Under the pieces are notes generated by a model. The model was not told the origin of the DNA, did not search any database, and saw only the letters and a program-made list of their open reading frames with translations. The position numbers were made by a program, and so were the translations under genes. From assembly GCA_001548435.1 (NCBI GenBank), contig AP017308.1:2985030-3049029 (forward strand): a DNA stretch of 64,000 nucleotides, given 5' to 3'. Positions 22,987 through 32,957 of this stretch are shown here, piece after piece (positions within the stretch are counted from its first letter, which is position 1; each line of letters begins with the position of its first letter). Source of the stretch: Leptolyngbya sp. NIES-3755. Lineage in GTDB: Bacteria; Cyanobacteriota; Cyanobacteriia; Leptolyngbyales; Leptolyngbyaceae.

Positions 22987-23862
22987 TCACTTAAACAATC
23001 GAACTGGCTTTTGCTGCAATAAAGCAATTCCTGCTTTAGCATCTCCTGGAAAGATCGATCGTACTCGATCGACGACAGAAATCATGTATCGATAATCGGG
23101 AACTGAAGCATTTGTAATAAATCCAGCTTCTTCAGCCACAACCGAGGAAGCTTCGCTAAGAACTTTACGAATTCGTTCCTGAATATTACGATCGAGCGTT
23201 GGACTGACCAAAATCGCGCCTGATGGAACTTGATGTGAATCGGTAAATAGAACTCGAAGCTTTGTTCTTGGCACTTGGTTTTTATGAGTCTCAAACTCTT
23301 CGAGTGAAAGTGCTCCGACATCCGCTTTTTCTTGAACAACTGCATCTAATACCGCTTTAGGAGTTGCCGAAAATATAAGCTCAGCTAAAGTTAATCCATA
23401 CAAGTTGAATAGCGGGAAGTAAAATCCTGTTGCTGAACCAGGATTACCGAGTGCCAAAGTCTTTCCAGAAACCTCAGAAATTTGCTGAATTGGGCTATCT
23501 TCTCGAACAACTAACATCGATCGACGATTTTGCACACCGATCAGCGGAAAGAGTGGCGCATACTGATACTGTGAAATTGCGATCGCAGCTAAACCGGGTG
23601 GTGCGAAAATCAGTGACCAAGCTCGATTTTGAACGCGATCGAGTGCTTTATTTTCATTCAGTGCAGGTTCTAGCTCAATTAATGCCTGCATCTTTTCGCT
23701 GAGATAGCGTTTAAAGCGATCGTACTGTTCGAGGGTTTTGCTCCCTTCTTCGTAGCTAACGACACCGATCGAGAGCGATTTGCTGTCTGAGTTTGAGCCT
23801 GATTTCGCTGTGCAAGCCGACAGTAAGATCAAAGATAAAAATAAGCGGCGAGAAATTTTCAT
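22987..23862 (-). CDS. PhnD-like substrate-binding lipoprotein
   Basis: 291 residues from the ATG at 23862 (GGAGG eight bases before). A lipoprotein signal peptide (RRLFLSLILLSAC) gives a lipidated Cys. The mature part has the phosphate/phosphite/phosphonate-binding protein layout: IGVVSYEEGSKTLEQYDRFKRYLSEKM, then FAPPGLAAIA, and GKTLALGNPGSATGFYFPLFNL. It has no adjacent permease or ATPase, so it is either an orphan binding protein or a sensor partner. It may be transcribed after FadE, 25 bases downstream of that stop. Confidence 0.8.
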   Translation of the reverse strand: MKISRRLFLSLILLSACTAKSGSNSDSKSLSIGVVSYEEGSKTLEQYDRFKRYLSEKMQALIELEPALNENKALDRVQNRAWSLIFAPPGLAAIAISQYQYAPLFPLIGVQNRRSMLVVREDSPIQQISEVSGKTLALGNPGSATGFYFPLFNLYGLTLAELIFSATPKAVLDAVVQEKADVGALSLEEFETHKNQVPRTKLRVLFTDSHQVPSGAILVSPTLDRNIQERIRKVLSEASSVVAEEAGFITNASVPDYRYMISVVDRVRSIFPGDAKAGIALLQQKPVRLFK

Positions 23863-23887
23863 TGCGATCGCCTCCACGAATCAAGTA

Positions 23888-26317
23888 CTAGAGTATAGCT
23901 TGTGTACGATCGCTAAATCTCACTTGATCTACAATTCGACTTGTATGCTGGTATTCTTGCACTGTGAAAGCATCGACCTGAATCGCATCCAACCGTGCAG
24001 ATTGGGCTAATCGAACTAAATCTGCTTCTGCTTCCAGAATAACTCCAGTCTCCAGTGCAGCCTCAATCAATGTCTCTACCTTTCCTTGGGGTAACTGTCC
24101 TGCTCGACTCGCTTGCCTAACTTTACTGATGACCACTTCAGCCTGCTCACAGAGCTTAAATGCTTGCTCTAATCGTCCCAATGCTTCATCAGGCTGATTG
24201 GGAATGTACAGACCAGCCGTTAAGCGGTTACGATCTTCTCCAATTGTCTGTAATGCTTGCGCTACTCGACTTCCCGATGTGTCAGTTGGGAACGTGCCTA
24301 GCGGATTGATTCTCACGAAGCTAAGAAGGATCGATCGAACAATTCTAGGAATCGGCAGATTTAATAAAATTCCTTCTAAAGCTTGTTGCATCTGAGCAAA
24401 GCTGTAATCCATTGCCCATTGCACAAAGATTAAATCTGCTGGATTGTCTCCTTCTGCTGCAAATCGTCGCAGTGTTGCAGTGCTTAAGTACATCCATGAC
24501 AGCCAATCTGCAAGTCTTCCTGTTAGTTTTTCATGTCGTTTTAGCGATCCCCCAAACCGAATCAAGAGTAGATCGGTGAGGAATGCGAACATTGCAGAAG
24601 ACCAAGCGAGTTTTTGATAATAGCGCTTCGTGAATTTGTTTCCTGAAACGGGCGCAAGGTAGCCACGAGATAGGCTAAGTAATAGTGTGCGGAACTTATT
24701 TCGGATGATCGTGCCCATGTGCTTCCACAACAGTCGGTCGAATGCGATCGCATCTCCAGTTTCAATTGCCATGATTTCCGCGTAGAGATAAGGATGGCAG
24801 CGAATGACACCTTGTCCAAAGATCATCAACGTGCGGGTGAGAATGTTCGAGCCTTCTACTGTGATCGGAATTGGCATTGCAATGTAAAAGTTTGCCAGCA
24901 AGTTTCTCGGTCCGCGACAAATGCCTGAACCGCCAAGAATATCCATACCATCATTTACCAGTTTGCGGGTTATCTCTGTGAATTGGTATTTTGCGATCGC
25001 AGAAACGACCGCAGGTTTTTCACCCGCATCAACCGCACCAACGGTATAGATTCGAGCCGCATCAAGCAAGTAAGTAAGTCCGCCAATTCGAGCCAGCGGT
25101 TCTTCGATCCCTTCAAATCGACCGATCGAACTTCCAAATTGCTGTCTTACTTTGGCATAAGCACCCGTCACACGAGCGACTAATTTAGCAACTCCGGTAC
25201 AACTTGCTGGAAAACTAATGCCTCGCCCAGCAGCTAACGTTTGCATCAACATCTTCCAGCCTTGCCCTGCTTGCTCTACTCCTCCAATAATTTGATCAAT
25301 GGAAACAATCACATCTTGTCCTTCAACCGGAGAATTGTAGAAGGGAACGCCCATCGGATCATGCCGTTTTCCTAAAATCATGCCCTTGGTATTGGCGGGA
25401 ATCAGAATGCAGGTAATCCCGACCTCTTCACCTTTGCCAAGTAAATTGTCTGGATCAGATAGCTTAAAGGCAAGTCCGATTAAAGTCGCGATCGCGCCCA
25501 AGGTAATGTAGCGTTTGCGGAAATTCAGCCGTATCATTAATTTGCCATCATCACCTCGAAAAACAATTCCTTTGGCTGTGATACTAGCAGCATCTGATCC
25601 AGCCGTTGGCTCTGTTAAAGCAAAACAAGGAATCTCTTCACCGTTTGCTAACCGAGGCAAGTAGTATGCTTTTTGTTCTGAAGTTCCATAGTTCAGCAAC
25701 AATTTAGCAGGACCGAGAGAATTCGTTACTCCAACAGTTGCCGTATGAATAAACGATCGAGAAGCCAATTTTGCCATGACGCTACTGTAGGCAAAATTCG
25801 AGAATCCTAAGCCTCCATACTCGACTGGAATCATCATGCCGAAGAATCGTTCCTGCTTGAGATATTGCCACACTTCTACAGGCAAATCTTTGTGCTGATG
25901 AATCTCCCAATCTGTTGCCATGCAGCAAACTTGTTCGACCTGCTGATCTAGAAATGTCTGCAATTCGGGCGTAACTTCTGGATATGCTGCTTGATTGATT
26001 CGCTCAAAATCTGGTGCACCTGAGAAAAATTCGCCTTCAACCCACACGGTTCCAGCCTCGATCGCGGCTCGTTCAGTCTCCGAAATCTTGGGTAAACGAA
26101 TCACCTTCATGATCGGGATTGTTAGCAGTCGTCGTCGGATCTGAGGGATTGCGAGAATTAGCCCGATCGTAGCGTAAAGGCTCCAGAGCCAGAGAGGAGC
26201 TTGGACCGTGAAGAGTGCGATCGCGCCATAGATTAACCATATCCAGAGCGGCACTCCGATAAACCCGAATGTTAACAATAAGAGAACTAGAATGGTCAAT
26301 TGTAAGAGAAGCAACAT
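23888..26317 (-). CDS. fadE: Acyl-CoA dehydrogenase, FadE-type
   Basis: 809 residues from the ATG at 26317, which has TAGGAG nine bases upstream (an in-frame ATG at 26347 is weaker). Two N-terminal membrane segments precede the dehydrogenase core, with IPCFALTEPTAGSDAASI as the FAD-binding signature and ILGGSGICRGPRNLLANFY as the second signature. A long C-terminal extension follows, as in the ~814-residue E. coli FadE. It catalyses the first beta-oxidation step, acyl-CoA to trans-2-enoyl-CoA. It follows fadA by about 43 bases in the same operon. Confidence 0.88.
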   Translation of the reverse strand: MLLLLQLTILVLLLLTFGFIGVPLWIWLIYGAIALFTVQAPLWLWSLYATIGLILAIPQIRRRLLTIPIMKVIRLPKISETERAAIEAGTVWVEGEFFSGAPDFERINQAAYPEVTPELQTFLDQQVEQVCCMATDWEIHQHKDLPVEVWQYLKQERFFGMMIPVEYGGLGFSNFAYSSVMAKLASRSFIHTATVGVTNSLGPAKLLLNYGTSEQKAYYLPRLANGEEIPCFALTEPTAGSDAASITAKGIVFRGDDGKLMIRLNFRKRYITLGAIATLIGLAFKLSDPDNLLGKGEEVGITCILIPANTKGMILGKRHDPMGVPFYNSPVEGQDVIVSIDQIIGGVEQAGQGWKMLMQTLAAGRGISFPASCTGVAKLVARVTGAYAKVRQQFGSSIGRFEGIEEPLARIGGLTYLLDAARIYTVGAVDAGEKPAVVSAIAKYQFTEITRKLVNDGMDILGGSGICRGPRNLLANFYIAMPIPITVEGSNILTRTLMIFGQGVIRCHPYLYAEIMAIETGDAIAFDRLLWKHMGTIIRNKFRTLLLSLSRGYLAPVSGNKFTKRYYQKLAWSSAMFAFLTDLLLIRFGGSLKRHEKLTGRLADWLSWMYLSTATLRRFAAEGDNPADLIFVQWAMDYSFAQMQQALEGILLNLPIPRIVRSILLSFVRINPLGTFPTDTSGSRVAQALQTIGEDRNRLTAGLYIPNQPDEALGRLEQAFKLCEQAEVVISKVRQASRAGQLPQGKVETLIEAALETGVILEAEADLVRLAQSARLDAIQVDAFTVQEYQHTSRIVDQVRFSDRTQAIL

Positions 26318-26360
26318 CGCAAATTCTCCTAAGAACTCATTGAACACAGAACTCGAAGTT

Positions 26361-27542
26361 TTACCGCATCAGATTCTCAAACACTGCCGCCGCTCCCATT
26401 CCTCCACCCACACACATCGTTGCTAATCCGTATTGAACTCCGCGACGTTTCATCTCATGTAGCAATGTTGCTGTCACCCTTGCCCCTGTACAGCCCAAAG
26501 GATGTCCTAACGCGATCGCACCTCCATTCACATTCACAATCTCTTTGTTCAGTCCAAGCTTCCGAATTACAGCTAACGATTGCGCGGCAAATGCTTCATT
26601 TAACTCAATCAATCCAATGTCTTCTAAACGAAGTCCCACTTGCTGTAGAACCTTGGGAACCGCAACGACCGGACCAATTCCCATAATTTCAGGCGGAACA
26701 CCTGCGACTGCAAATCCCAACAGTCGTCCCAAAGGCTGTAGCTTGAATTCTTTCAGCTTTGCCTCATTGACTAAAATCGTTGCTGCTGCACCGTCTGAAG
26801 TTTGAGAAGAATTACCCGCTGTGACTGATCCGCCGACTCGAAACACCGCAGGCAACTTAGAAAGCGCTTCTAAACTGGTGTCTGGTCTAGGTCCTTCATC
26901 AGTTTGCACCATACTTTCTATAACCTGGAGCTTGCCATCTAGATAGATTGTTTCATGAACGGGAACCGAAATTAACTCATCGTCAAATCGCCCCGATCGC
27001 ATTGCCTCAATGGCTCGTTGATGCGATCGCAAAGCAAAGGCATCTTGATCGGCACGAGAAATATCATACTGTTGCGCCACTCTTTCAGCCGTCGCGCCCA
27101 TTGTGCAATAGAACTGCGGCATTTCCGCCACCAAGGTTGGATTCGGCAACAAATCATGTCCACCCATTGGAATCAGACTCATCGACTCCGCACCCCCCGC
27201 AATCATCACATCCGCCTGTCCCGTCACGATCGCTTGATGCGCCTGCGCGATCGCTTGCAAGCCAGATGCACAAAATCGATTCACGGTTGCACCTGCCACA
27301 GAATTGGGCAGTCCGGCTCTCTGAGCAATCACACGCCCCAAATTCATGCCTTGTTCAGCTTCAGGAAAGGCACAGCCGAAAATCACATCCTCGATTTGAT
27401 TGAGGTCTAGATCGGGAACTCTTTCGAGTGCAGCTTTTAGCGCGATCGCACCAAGGTCATCTGAGCGCAGATTCCGTAGCTTTCCACGAGGTGCTTTTGC
27501 GATCGCGGTTCTAACACTGCTAACAATGTAAGCTTCTTGCAT
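26361..27542 (-). CDS. fadA: Acetyl-CoA acyltransferase (3-ketoacyl-CoA thiolase)
   Basis: 393 residues, normal thiolase length. The nucleophilic Cys lies in VNRFCASGLQAIAQAH. The second catalytic block NVNGGAIALGHPLGCTGAR supplies the His, and CVGGGMGAAAVFE supplies the second Cys. Starting MQEAYIVSSVRTAI, it is a degradative-type thiolase that cleaves 3-ketoacyl-CoA. It sits 10 bases after the fadN-like gene and before fadE, the same order as the Bacillus fadN-fadA-fadE operon. Confidence 0.92.
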   Translation of the reverse strand: MQEAYIVSSVRTAIAKAPRGKLRNLRSDDLGAIALKAALERVPDLDLNQIEDVIFGCAFPEAEQGMNLGRVIAQRAGLPNSVAGATVNRFCASGLQAIAQAHQAIVTGQADVMIAGGAESMSLIPMGGHDLLPNPTLVAEMPQFYCTMGATAERVAQQYDISRADQDAFALRSHQRAIEAMRSGRFDDELISVPVHETIYLDGKLQVIESMVQTDEGPRPDTSLEALSKLPAVFRVGGSVTAGNSSQTSDGAAATILVNEAKLKEFKLQPLGRLLGFAVAGVPPEIMGIGPVVAVPKVLQQVGLRLEDIGLIELNEAFAAQSLAVIRKLGLNKEIVNVNGGAIALGHPLGCTGARVTATLLHEMKRRGVQYGLATMCVGGGMGAAAVFENLMR

Positions 27543-27552
27543 AATCTTTTCC

Positions 27553-29799
27553 TCAATTCCGTAGCGGCTTTTTGGTTTTGAGCAAGTGCATCATTCGTGC
27601 TTGAGTCTTTTCTTGACTTAACAGCGGCACAAACGATTCTCGTTCGAGTTGCAGTAAGTAATCCTCAGATACTAAGGTCGGTGCAGTGAGTTCTCCGCCC
27701 GTTAATACAAACGCCAGTCGAGATGCCAAATAGCGATCGTATTCACTTGCCCATCCACCTTGTTCATACACATAAGCAAGCTGCTCTAATGCGGCTCGCC
27801 CCGATTGTCCTAGTACGAAAATCGAAGGGTTTCGAGGCGGTGGTACATAACCAATGCGATCGAGATGCAATACCTCTGCTTTCGCGACTTCTAATCGGTG
27901 TTCCCCGCTGATCAAAATTCGTGCATCAAAAGGTAAGAATCCTAATGCTTGCGCCTCGGCTGCACTGGTTGAAACTTTAGCAGTGGCGATCGTTTCAAAT
28001 GCAGTTCTTAAAAAGGGTAGAACGTGGCTTGGTGTTTCGGTTGCGGCTCGTTCTGCGGCTCGACTTGCCATTCGCATCAGTCCACCTGCACCGGGAATCA
28101 GTCCGACTCCAACTTCTACCAATCCAATGTAGGTCTCAGCCGCTGCGACTACTTTTGGACAAGCCATGACTAGCTCACAACCACCCCCTAATACGCGCCC
28201 TTGAATCGCGGCGACAATGGGTTTTGGTGAATAGTGAATCTGCTGGAGTAACTGTTGAAAATCGGAAATTAGAGTGTCGATCGCACTTCCATTTCCCGTT
28301 TGTGCGATCGTTGCCATTTCTTTAAGATTCGCTCCTCCTGAGAAATGATCGCTACTGTTCCCAATCACCAATCCTTTGTAATCGCTCGTTTCTAGAATCG
28401 ATAGTGCTGCTGCAAATCCTTCTAGTACTTTGTTGCTTAAAGTATTTCCTTTCGAGCGAAATTCATACAACAACACACCATCACCCATCTCTAACAAAGC
28501 AGCTTCAGCATTTTGCCAAACGGCTTTTTTCTCCTCAACAATGACGCTTGGATAGAAGGATTGTTCGACCCAAGCAGGGATAGTCATTTGAGCGGCTTGC
28601 ATATCAGTGAAGACTGTTTCAAAGCCGAGTAAATCCCAAAGTTCAAACGGTCCGATTTCCCAACCAAATCCCCAGCGCATTGCTCGATCGATATCCTCTG
28701 GATTATCTGCAATCTCAGGAATACGATGGGCACTATAGTTCAGCATTTCCAGTGTCGTTTGCCGGAAGAAATCGCCTGCTCGTCCAGGACTGGCATAAAG
28801 AGTTCGGATGCGATCGCGTAACGGTAAAGCTGCGATCGCATCAAGTTGATCTAAATCCAAAGGTTGAGCAACTTCATAAGTAAACGTTTTTGGATTAATC
28901 GATAAAATTTCTCCCTGTTGCTTCTTGTAAAATCCTTGTCCAGTTTTCGCGCCTAGCATCCTAGTTGATACCATTGTTCGCAGCACTTCAGGAACTCGAA
29001 AAAATTCACGATGTTCATCATTTGATGCAGTCTGATAGAGATGATCAGCGACTGCTACTAAGGTATCTAATCCCACTAAATCCGCTGTCCGAAACGTTGC
29101 AGATTTTGGTCTGCCGATCAGCGTCCCAGTTAAGGTATCAATTTCCTCGATCGAATAGTTTTGTTCAGTCCATGCTTTGACTCCCAGCAAAGTCACAAAC
29201 AGTCCAATCCGATTCGCAATGAAATTCGGTGTATCTTTAGCAATGACTACGCCCTTTCCTAAGTACTGCTCACCAAACCATCTCATGCGATCGAGAACCG
29301 CTGTATCTGTGTCTTGAGTGGGAATAAGTTCTAGTAATTTGAGATAGCGAGGCGGATTAAAAAAGTGAGTTCCTAGAAATCGTTTACGGAACGCATCCGA
29401 TCGCCCTTTGGCAATCCAACGAATCGGTAATCCGCTCGTGTTGGTGGAAACGATCGTCTCAGGCTGAATAATCGCTTCTAAGCGCTCCATTAACTGTTGT
29501 TTAATCTGTAAATCTTCAACCACAGCTTCGATAATCCAATCCGCTTGGCGAAGTCGATCGAAATGCTGATCAAAGTTGCCAAGTAAGATACGCCTCGAAA
29601 CTTTCTCGGTGAATAGAATCGGCGGTGATAGTTTCAGTGCTTTCTTCCATGAGCCTTCGACAACATCGTTTTTCGCTCCGGTTGCCGATGCAATGTCTAA
29701 AAGATGAACAGTCAATCCAACATTCGCTAAGTGTGCCGCGATTTGACTTCCCATCACACCTGCGCCTAATACTGCTACGGTTTGGAATGGTTTAAACAT
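27553..29799 (-). CDS. fadN: 3-hydroxyacyl-CoA dehydrogenase/enoyl-CoA hydratase, FadN-type
   Basis: 748 residues from the ATG at 29799 (AGAGGA upstream). Domain order is dehydrogenase first, hydratase last, as in Bacillus FadN and unlike E. coli FadB. The Rossmann motif is AVLGAGVMGSQIAAHLA; the dehydrogenase signature region includes DTPNFIANRIGLF. The C-terminal crotonase domain has the oxyanion-hole segments FSGGANLKEM and VLGGGCELVMA, plus GLVEVGVGLIPGAGG, and retains both catalytic Glu positions. It carries out the two middle beta-oxidation steps. Confidence 0.92.
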   Translation of the reverse strand: MFKPFQTVAVLGAGVMGSQIAAHLANVGLTVHLLDIASATGAKNDVVEGSWKKALKLSPPILFTEKVSRRILLGNFDQHFDRLRQADWIIEAVVEDLQIKQQLMERLEAIIQPETIVSTNTSGLPIRWIAKGRSDAFRKRFLGTHFFNPPRYLKLLELIPTQDTDTAVLDRMRWFGEQYLGKGVVIAKDTPNFIANRIGLFVTLLGVKAWTEQNYSIEEIDTLTGTLIGRPKSATFRTADLVGLDTLVAVADHLYQTASNDEHREFFRVPEVLRTMVSTRMLGAKTGQGFYKKQQGEILSINPKTFTYEVAQPLDLDQLDAIAALPLRDRIRTLYASPGRAGDFFRQTTLEMLNYSAHRIPEIADNPEDIDRAMRWGFGWEIGPFELWDLLGFETVFTDMQAAQMTIPAWVEQSFYPSVIVEEKKAVWQNAEAALLEMGDGVLLYEFRSKGNTLSNKVLEGFAAALSILETSDYKGLVIGNSSDHFSGGANLKEMATIAQTGNGSAIDTLISDFQQLLQQIHYSPKPIVAAIQGRVLGGGCELVMACPKVVAAAETYIGLVEVGVGLIPGAGGLMRMASRAAERAATETPSHVLPFLRTAFETIATAKVSTSAAEAQALGFLPFDARILISGEHRLEVAKAEVLHLDRIGYVPPPRNPSIFVLGQSGRAALEQLAYVYEQGGWASEYDRYLASRLAFVLTGGELTAPTLVSEDYLLQLERESFVPLLSQEKTQARMMHLLKTKKPLRN

Positions 29800-29819
29800 A
29801 TTGTTAAAGTCCTCTGTTG

Positions 29820-31694
29820 CTATGAAGTGGTAAACCGAGGATGAAGAGATTGAGCAAAGGTTGGACAAGCTTCAACTGGAAGAATTGGACACTCTAATTC
29901 CTGAAGATCAAAGTCTGAAACATCTGATAGCGGAGTCTTACCCTCACTGTATAACAAATGAATTTCTTTTGTCAGGTTAGTTCCGATAGCAGTTTCATCG
30001 ATCAATCGAAATCGCTTCACCGCCGCCCAATATGGCTGATGACAGTTTGCTTCATCGACAATCATTTGATACAGCGCCCGGACACACGGGTGTTTCAGCA
30101 ACAGTGCATCATCGCCACCTAGCTTCAAATCCCGCAATGCTGTCAAGTCTGGAACAATCAATGCTCCACACACTTTCTGTCCTGCTCCCACCACGATCGC
30201 ATTTTTCACTAATAGCGATGCTTTTAATCGCGCCTCAATCGAACGTGGTGCTATATACTTTCCACTCGCTAATTTAAACAGTGTTTTCTTTTGTCCCGTT
30301 ACCTGTAAAAAACCATCCGCCGTAAACGCACCCAAGTCCCCGGTATGTAACCAACCTTGCTCATCGATCGCAGTCTTAGTCGCCTGATCATTTTGGTAAT
30401 AACCACGCATCACATACGCTCCGCGCACCAGAATCTCTCGATCCGGCGCAATTTCCACTTCCACACCTTCGATTAATTTCCCCACAGTTCCAGCACGATT
30501 AGCGCGATCGCGATTACAACTAACGATCGCACTCGCCTGTGTCAACCCATACCCTTGATAGATATCAATGCCCGCTGCTGCAAACACCGTCACTAATTCC
30601 GACTTCAAAGCAGCCCCACCACAAAGCATGTACTTCAATCGATTGCCAAACAGCGATCGCCATTGTGACAATCCAAACCGAGTCACAAATTTCTGCAACA
30701 GTGCATCTGTTCTTGAATGTCCTAACTGATGACGTTTTGCAAACCACAGCATCAACGCAAGCGCGATTCGTTCTCGCCTAGAGGTTAATCGCTCTGCCTG
30801 TTCCATTGTTCTGGTATAAAGTTTCTCTAACAGAAGGGGTACAGTTGCGAGAATCGTTGGCTGAACTTCTTTAAGATGCTTAAACACTCGGTTCGCACTC
30901 GAAAAATAAATGGTATGTCCGTAGTAGAAATGCCCATAGAGCAAGCATCGAGCAAACACGTGCGTTAAGGGCAAAAAAGAAAGAACAATGTCCTCTGCTC
31001 CCCAATGCAGCCGCGATAAGCTTGCAAACGCAGCCAAAGCATTCCCCGAAAGATTCTCATGTGTGAGCATCACTCCGAGCCATTGTCCATCGTCTCCGGG
31101 TACATAAATTAACGTTGCTAGATCTTGGGGAGAAGTTCGGTAAAGTTCTTGCACTCGATCGACAGAATCAGCCATTTGGCTCACTTGGTCGATCGAGTAA
31201 ATGCGTTGCGAATTGCTCGATCTCCAATTTTCTGGTACTTCTGCCAAAATAATATACTTCAACTCAGAGACTTGCTCTAGATAAGGCAGTACTTGATCTA
31301 GCAAATCTAAATTCGCAACGATCAATGCCTTTGATCCACTCTGTTGTAACACGAGAACAATCGTCTCCAATGTTTGAGTCAAATCAATTGGCACATCGAC
31401 GAATCCTGCCATCAAACAACTCATATCTGCGATCGCAAAGTTAACATCGCTCGGCATTAACAATGCCACACGATCGCCCCTTTCCAATCCCAGATCCAAC
31501 AATCCCAATGCTAAAGTTTCCGCCTTTGTCTGAAAGGCTTGATTTGAAAGCGATCGCCATCCTGCTTCTGTCCATTGATTCAATGCAGCGGCATTCGGGC
31601 GCAGTGTGCAAGCTTCTCTCAGCAATGCAGGTAACGTTCGTCCCAATAGAGAAACTGGGTGATCACATTGAGCGCATTCCTTAACTTTAAACAT
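29820..31694 (-). CDS. FadD-like AMP-forming acyl-CoA synthetase homologue with degraded active site
   Basis: 624 residues from the ATG at 31694, the right length for a long-chain acyl-CoA ligase, starting 21 bases before the fadN-like gene. The fold-wide pattern is intact (LGLERGDRVALLMPS, VMLTHENLSGNALAAF, GWLHTGDLGAFTADGF, GKYIAPRSIEARL). However, the ATP phosphate-binding loop, normally TSGTTGxPKG, reads YVPGDDGQWLG. The YGLTE box is YGLTQ, and the C-terminal catalytic-lysine region (usually LTPTLKLKR) is NLTKEIHLLY. It may bind acyl substrates without adenylating them, or may be decaying. Confidence 0.82.
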   Translation of the reverse strand: MFKVKECAQCDHPVSLLGRTLPALLREACTLRPNAAALNQWTEAGWRSLSNQAFQTKAETLALGLLDLGLERGDRVALLMPSDVNFAIADMSCLMAGFVDVPIDLTQTLETIVLVLQQSGSKALIVANLDLLDQVLPYLEQVSELKYIILAEVPENWRSSNSQRIYSIDQVSQMADSVDRVQELYRTSPQDLATLIYVPGDDGQWLGVMLTHENLSGNALAAFASLSRLHWGAEDIVLSFLPLTHVFARCLLYGHFYYGHTIYFSSANRVFKHLKEVQPTILATVPLLLEKLYTRTMEQAERLTSRRERIALALMLWFAKRHQLGHSRTDALLQKFVTRFGLSQWRSLFGNRLKYMLCGGAALKSELVTVFAAAGIDIYQGYGLTQASAIVSCNRDRANRAGTVGKLIEGVEVEIAPDREILVRGAYVMRGYYQNDQATKTAIDEQGWLHTGDLGAFTADGFLQVTGQKKTLFKLASGKYIAPRSIEARLKASLLVKNAIVVGAGQKVCGALIVPDLTALRDLKLGGDDALLLKHPCVRALYQMIVDEANCHQPYWAAVKRFRLIDETAIGTNLTKEIHLLYSEGKTPLSDVSDFDLQELECPILPVEACPTFAQSLHPRFTTS

Positions 31695-31741
31695 CGATCG
31701 CAAGAAGAACTAACTTCTTCTCCTCCATAGGTGAATGATGT

Positions 31742-32611
31742 TCAAACTTCAATCATCAACGGTTGACAAGTTTCTGCACCAATTAAGTGCCGTTTCAACC
31801 AATCTTCTAGATCCGAAAATACCAATTCATAGTCCGAATCCACATGCAAATCGTGGTAGTTCCCTGGATATTCCCGATGCTCTTTATCTGAAAAAATCAC
31901 TCGTTGGAAAAATTCGCGACTGCCTTCGGGCAAGGTAACGCGATCGCTACTTCCGTGCATGATCAGCAACGGAATCTTTAACTCAGTCGCATGATGATAA
32001 ATCCAGCGAACCGTCGCAAAATATTCAGTCGCAAGTCGGGCGCTACCATAGTCATGTCGTAAAGGATCGTGTAAATAACCTTCTACCACGTCTAGATTGC
32101 GCGATCCGAGTTGATGATGGATTCCTAGGTGCAAGCTAAATCTGGGCGCAATCCGCGACATCAATCGCCCGATCGTCAGCTTCATCGGTGAAACATTCAC
32201 TTTTCCTAAGGCGGGCGCGGTCACAATTAAGCCTTGAGTTTCATCCGGCGATCGTAGAACATAATCGAGGACAATGGTGCCGCCCAAACTGTGTCCCCAT
32301 AGAATGATCGGGCAACTCGTTCGCTGCGATCGCACAAAGCGTAAAAAGAGGCGTAAGTCTTCTCGAAACTCCGCCCAAGCCTGGATATGTCCTCGTTGTC
32401 CTGCGGAACGTCCATGCCCCCGTAAATCAAAGGCATAGACTTCATAGCCTTGCGGCACTAAATACTCCACCACATTTTGAAAGGTATCACTATGCCCACC
32501 CAAGCCATGAACTAACGTCACCACTGCCTGACTCGGCTCATCAGGATGCCAACTTTGATAATAGAGATCTATCTCCTGCCATCCAGCAAGAGTTCCTTCT
32601 CGATGTTTCAT
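31742..32611 (-). CDS. Alpha/beta hydrolase, monoacylglycerol-lipase-like
   Basis: 289 residues. Nucleophile elbow GHSLGG (in IILWGHSLGGTIVLDYVL), oxyanion segment VHGLGGHSDTF, acid Asp in IMHGSSDRVTLPEGS and His in YPGNYHDLHVD give the lipase triad. FDLRGHGRSAGQRGHI is typical of the monoacylglycerol lipase/lysophospholipase group. It is the first gene of the operon leading to the FadD-like, FadN, FadA and FadE genes, so release of fatty acids for oxidation is the natural reading. Confidence 0.88.
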   Translation of the reverse strand: MKHREGTLAGWQEIDLYYQSWHPDEPSQAVVTLVHGLGGHSDTFQNVVEYLVPQGYEVYAFDLRGHGRSAGQRGHIQAWAEFREDLRLFLRFVRSQRTSCPIILWGHSLGGTIVLDYVLRSPDETQGLIVTAPALGKVNVSPMKLTIGRLMSRIAPRFSLHLGIHHQLGSRNLDVVEGYLHDPLRHDYGSARLATEYFATVRWIYHHATELKIPLLIMHGSSDRVTLPEGSREFFQRVIFSDKEHREYPGNYHDLHVDSDYELVFSDLEDWLKRHLIGAETCQPLMIEV

Positions 32612-32957
32612 AGATTTTTTAATCCTTATCTAAACCGTCGCTCTTGTAGGTGAAGAGAAAAGCGAATCCTTTGAAATATAGTGATTGGGTAGCATTGCTG
32701 AAACGCAATCCCACATCCCATGAAAATCAGTAAATCTAGATCAATTAGATTGAGTGTTATAGTCCAATCTTAACAACTGTAGTATCGAGTGCAGTTGGCT
32801 TTTGCATGTTTACATTCCCCCAAGAATGCTTAACTTCACTGTAGTAAGTTTGAAAGCAACGATCAAGTTACTGAGTCAATTTTTAACAATCAGTTTTAGT
32901 CGATCGCATTATCGTCACAGAAGCGATCGCAACGTGACAGAACGAGATGCGTGAGAT
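32612..32957. other. Intergenic region upstream of the fatty-acid operon
   Basis: 346 bases between the FAD oxidoreductase stop and the hydrolase start, both minus strand, so it should hold the promoter of the beta-oxidation operon. I see no convincing promoter boxes or small ORF. A short imperfect hairpin around a HIP1 core (TCACGTTGCGATCGCTTCTGTGA on the minus strand, near 32915-32937) lies just after the oxidoreductase gene and may be its terminator. Confidence 0.4.

Noticed and set aside
26948-27403. 151-codon frame opposite the thiolase gene
   Set aside because: Antisense to conserved thiolase coding sequence, His- and Pro-rich in a way typical of reverse-frame translation; no ribosome site.
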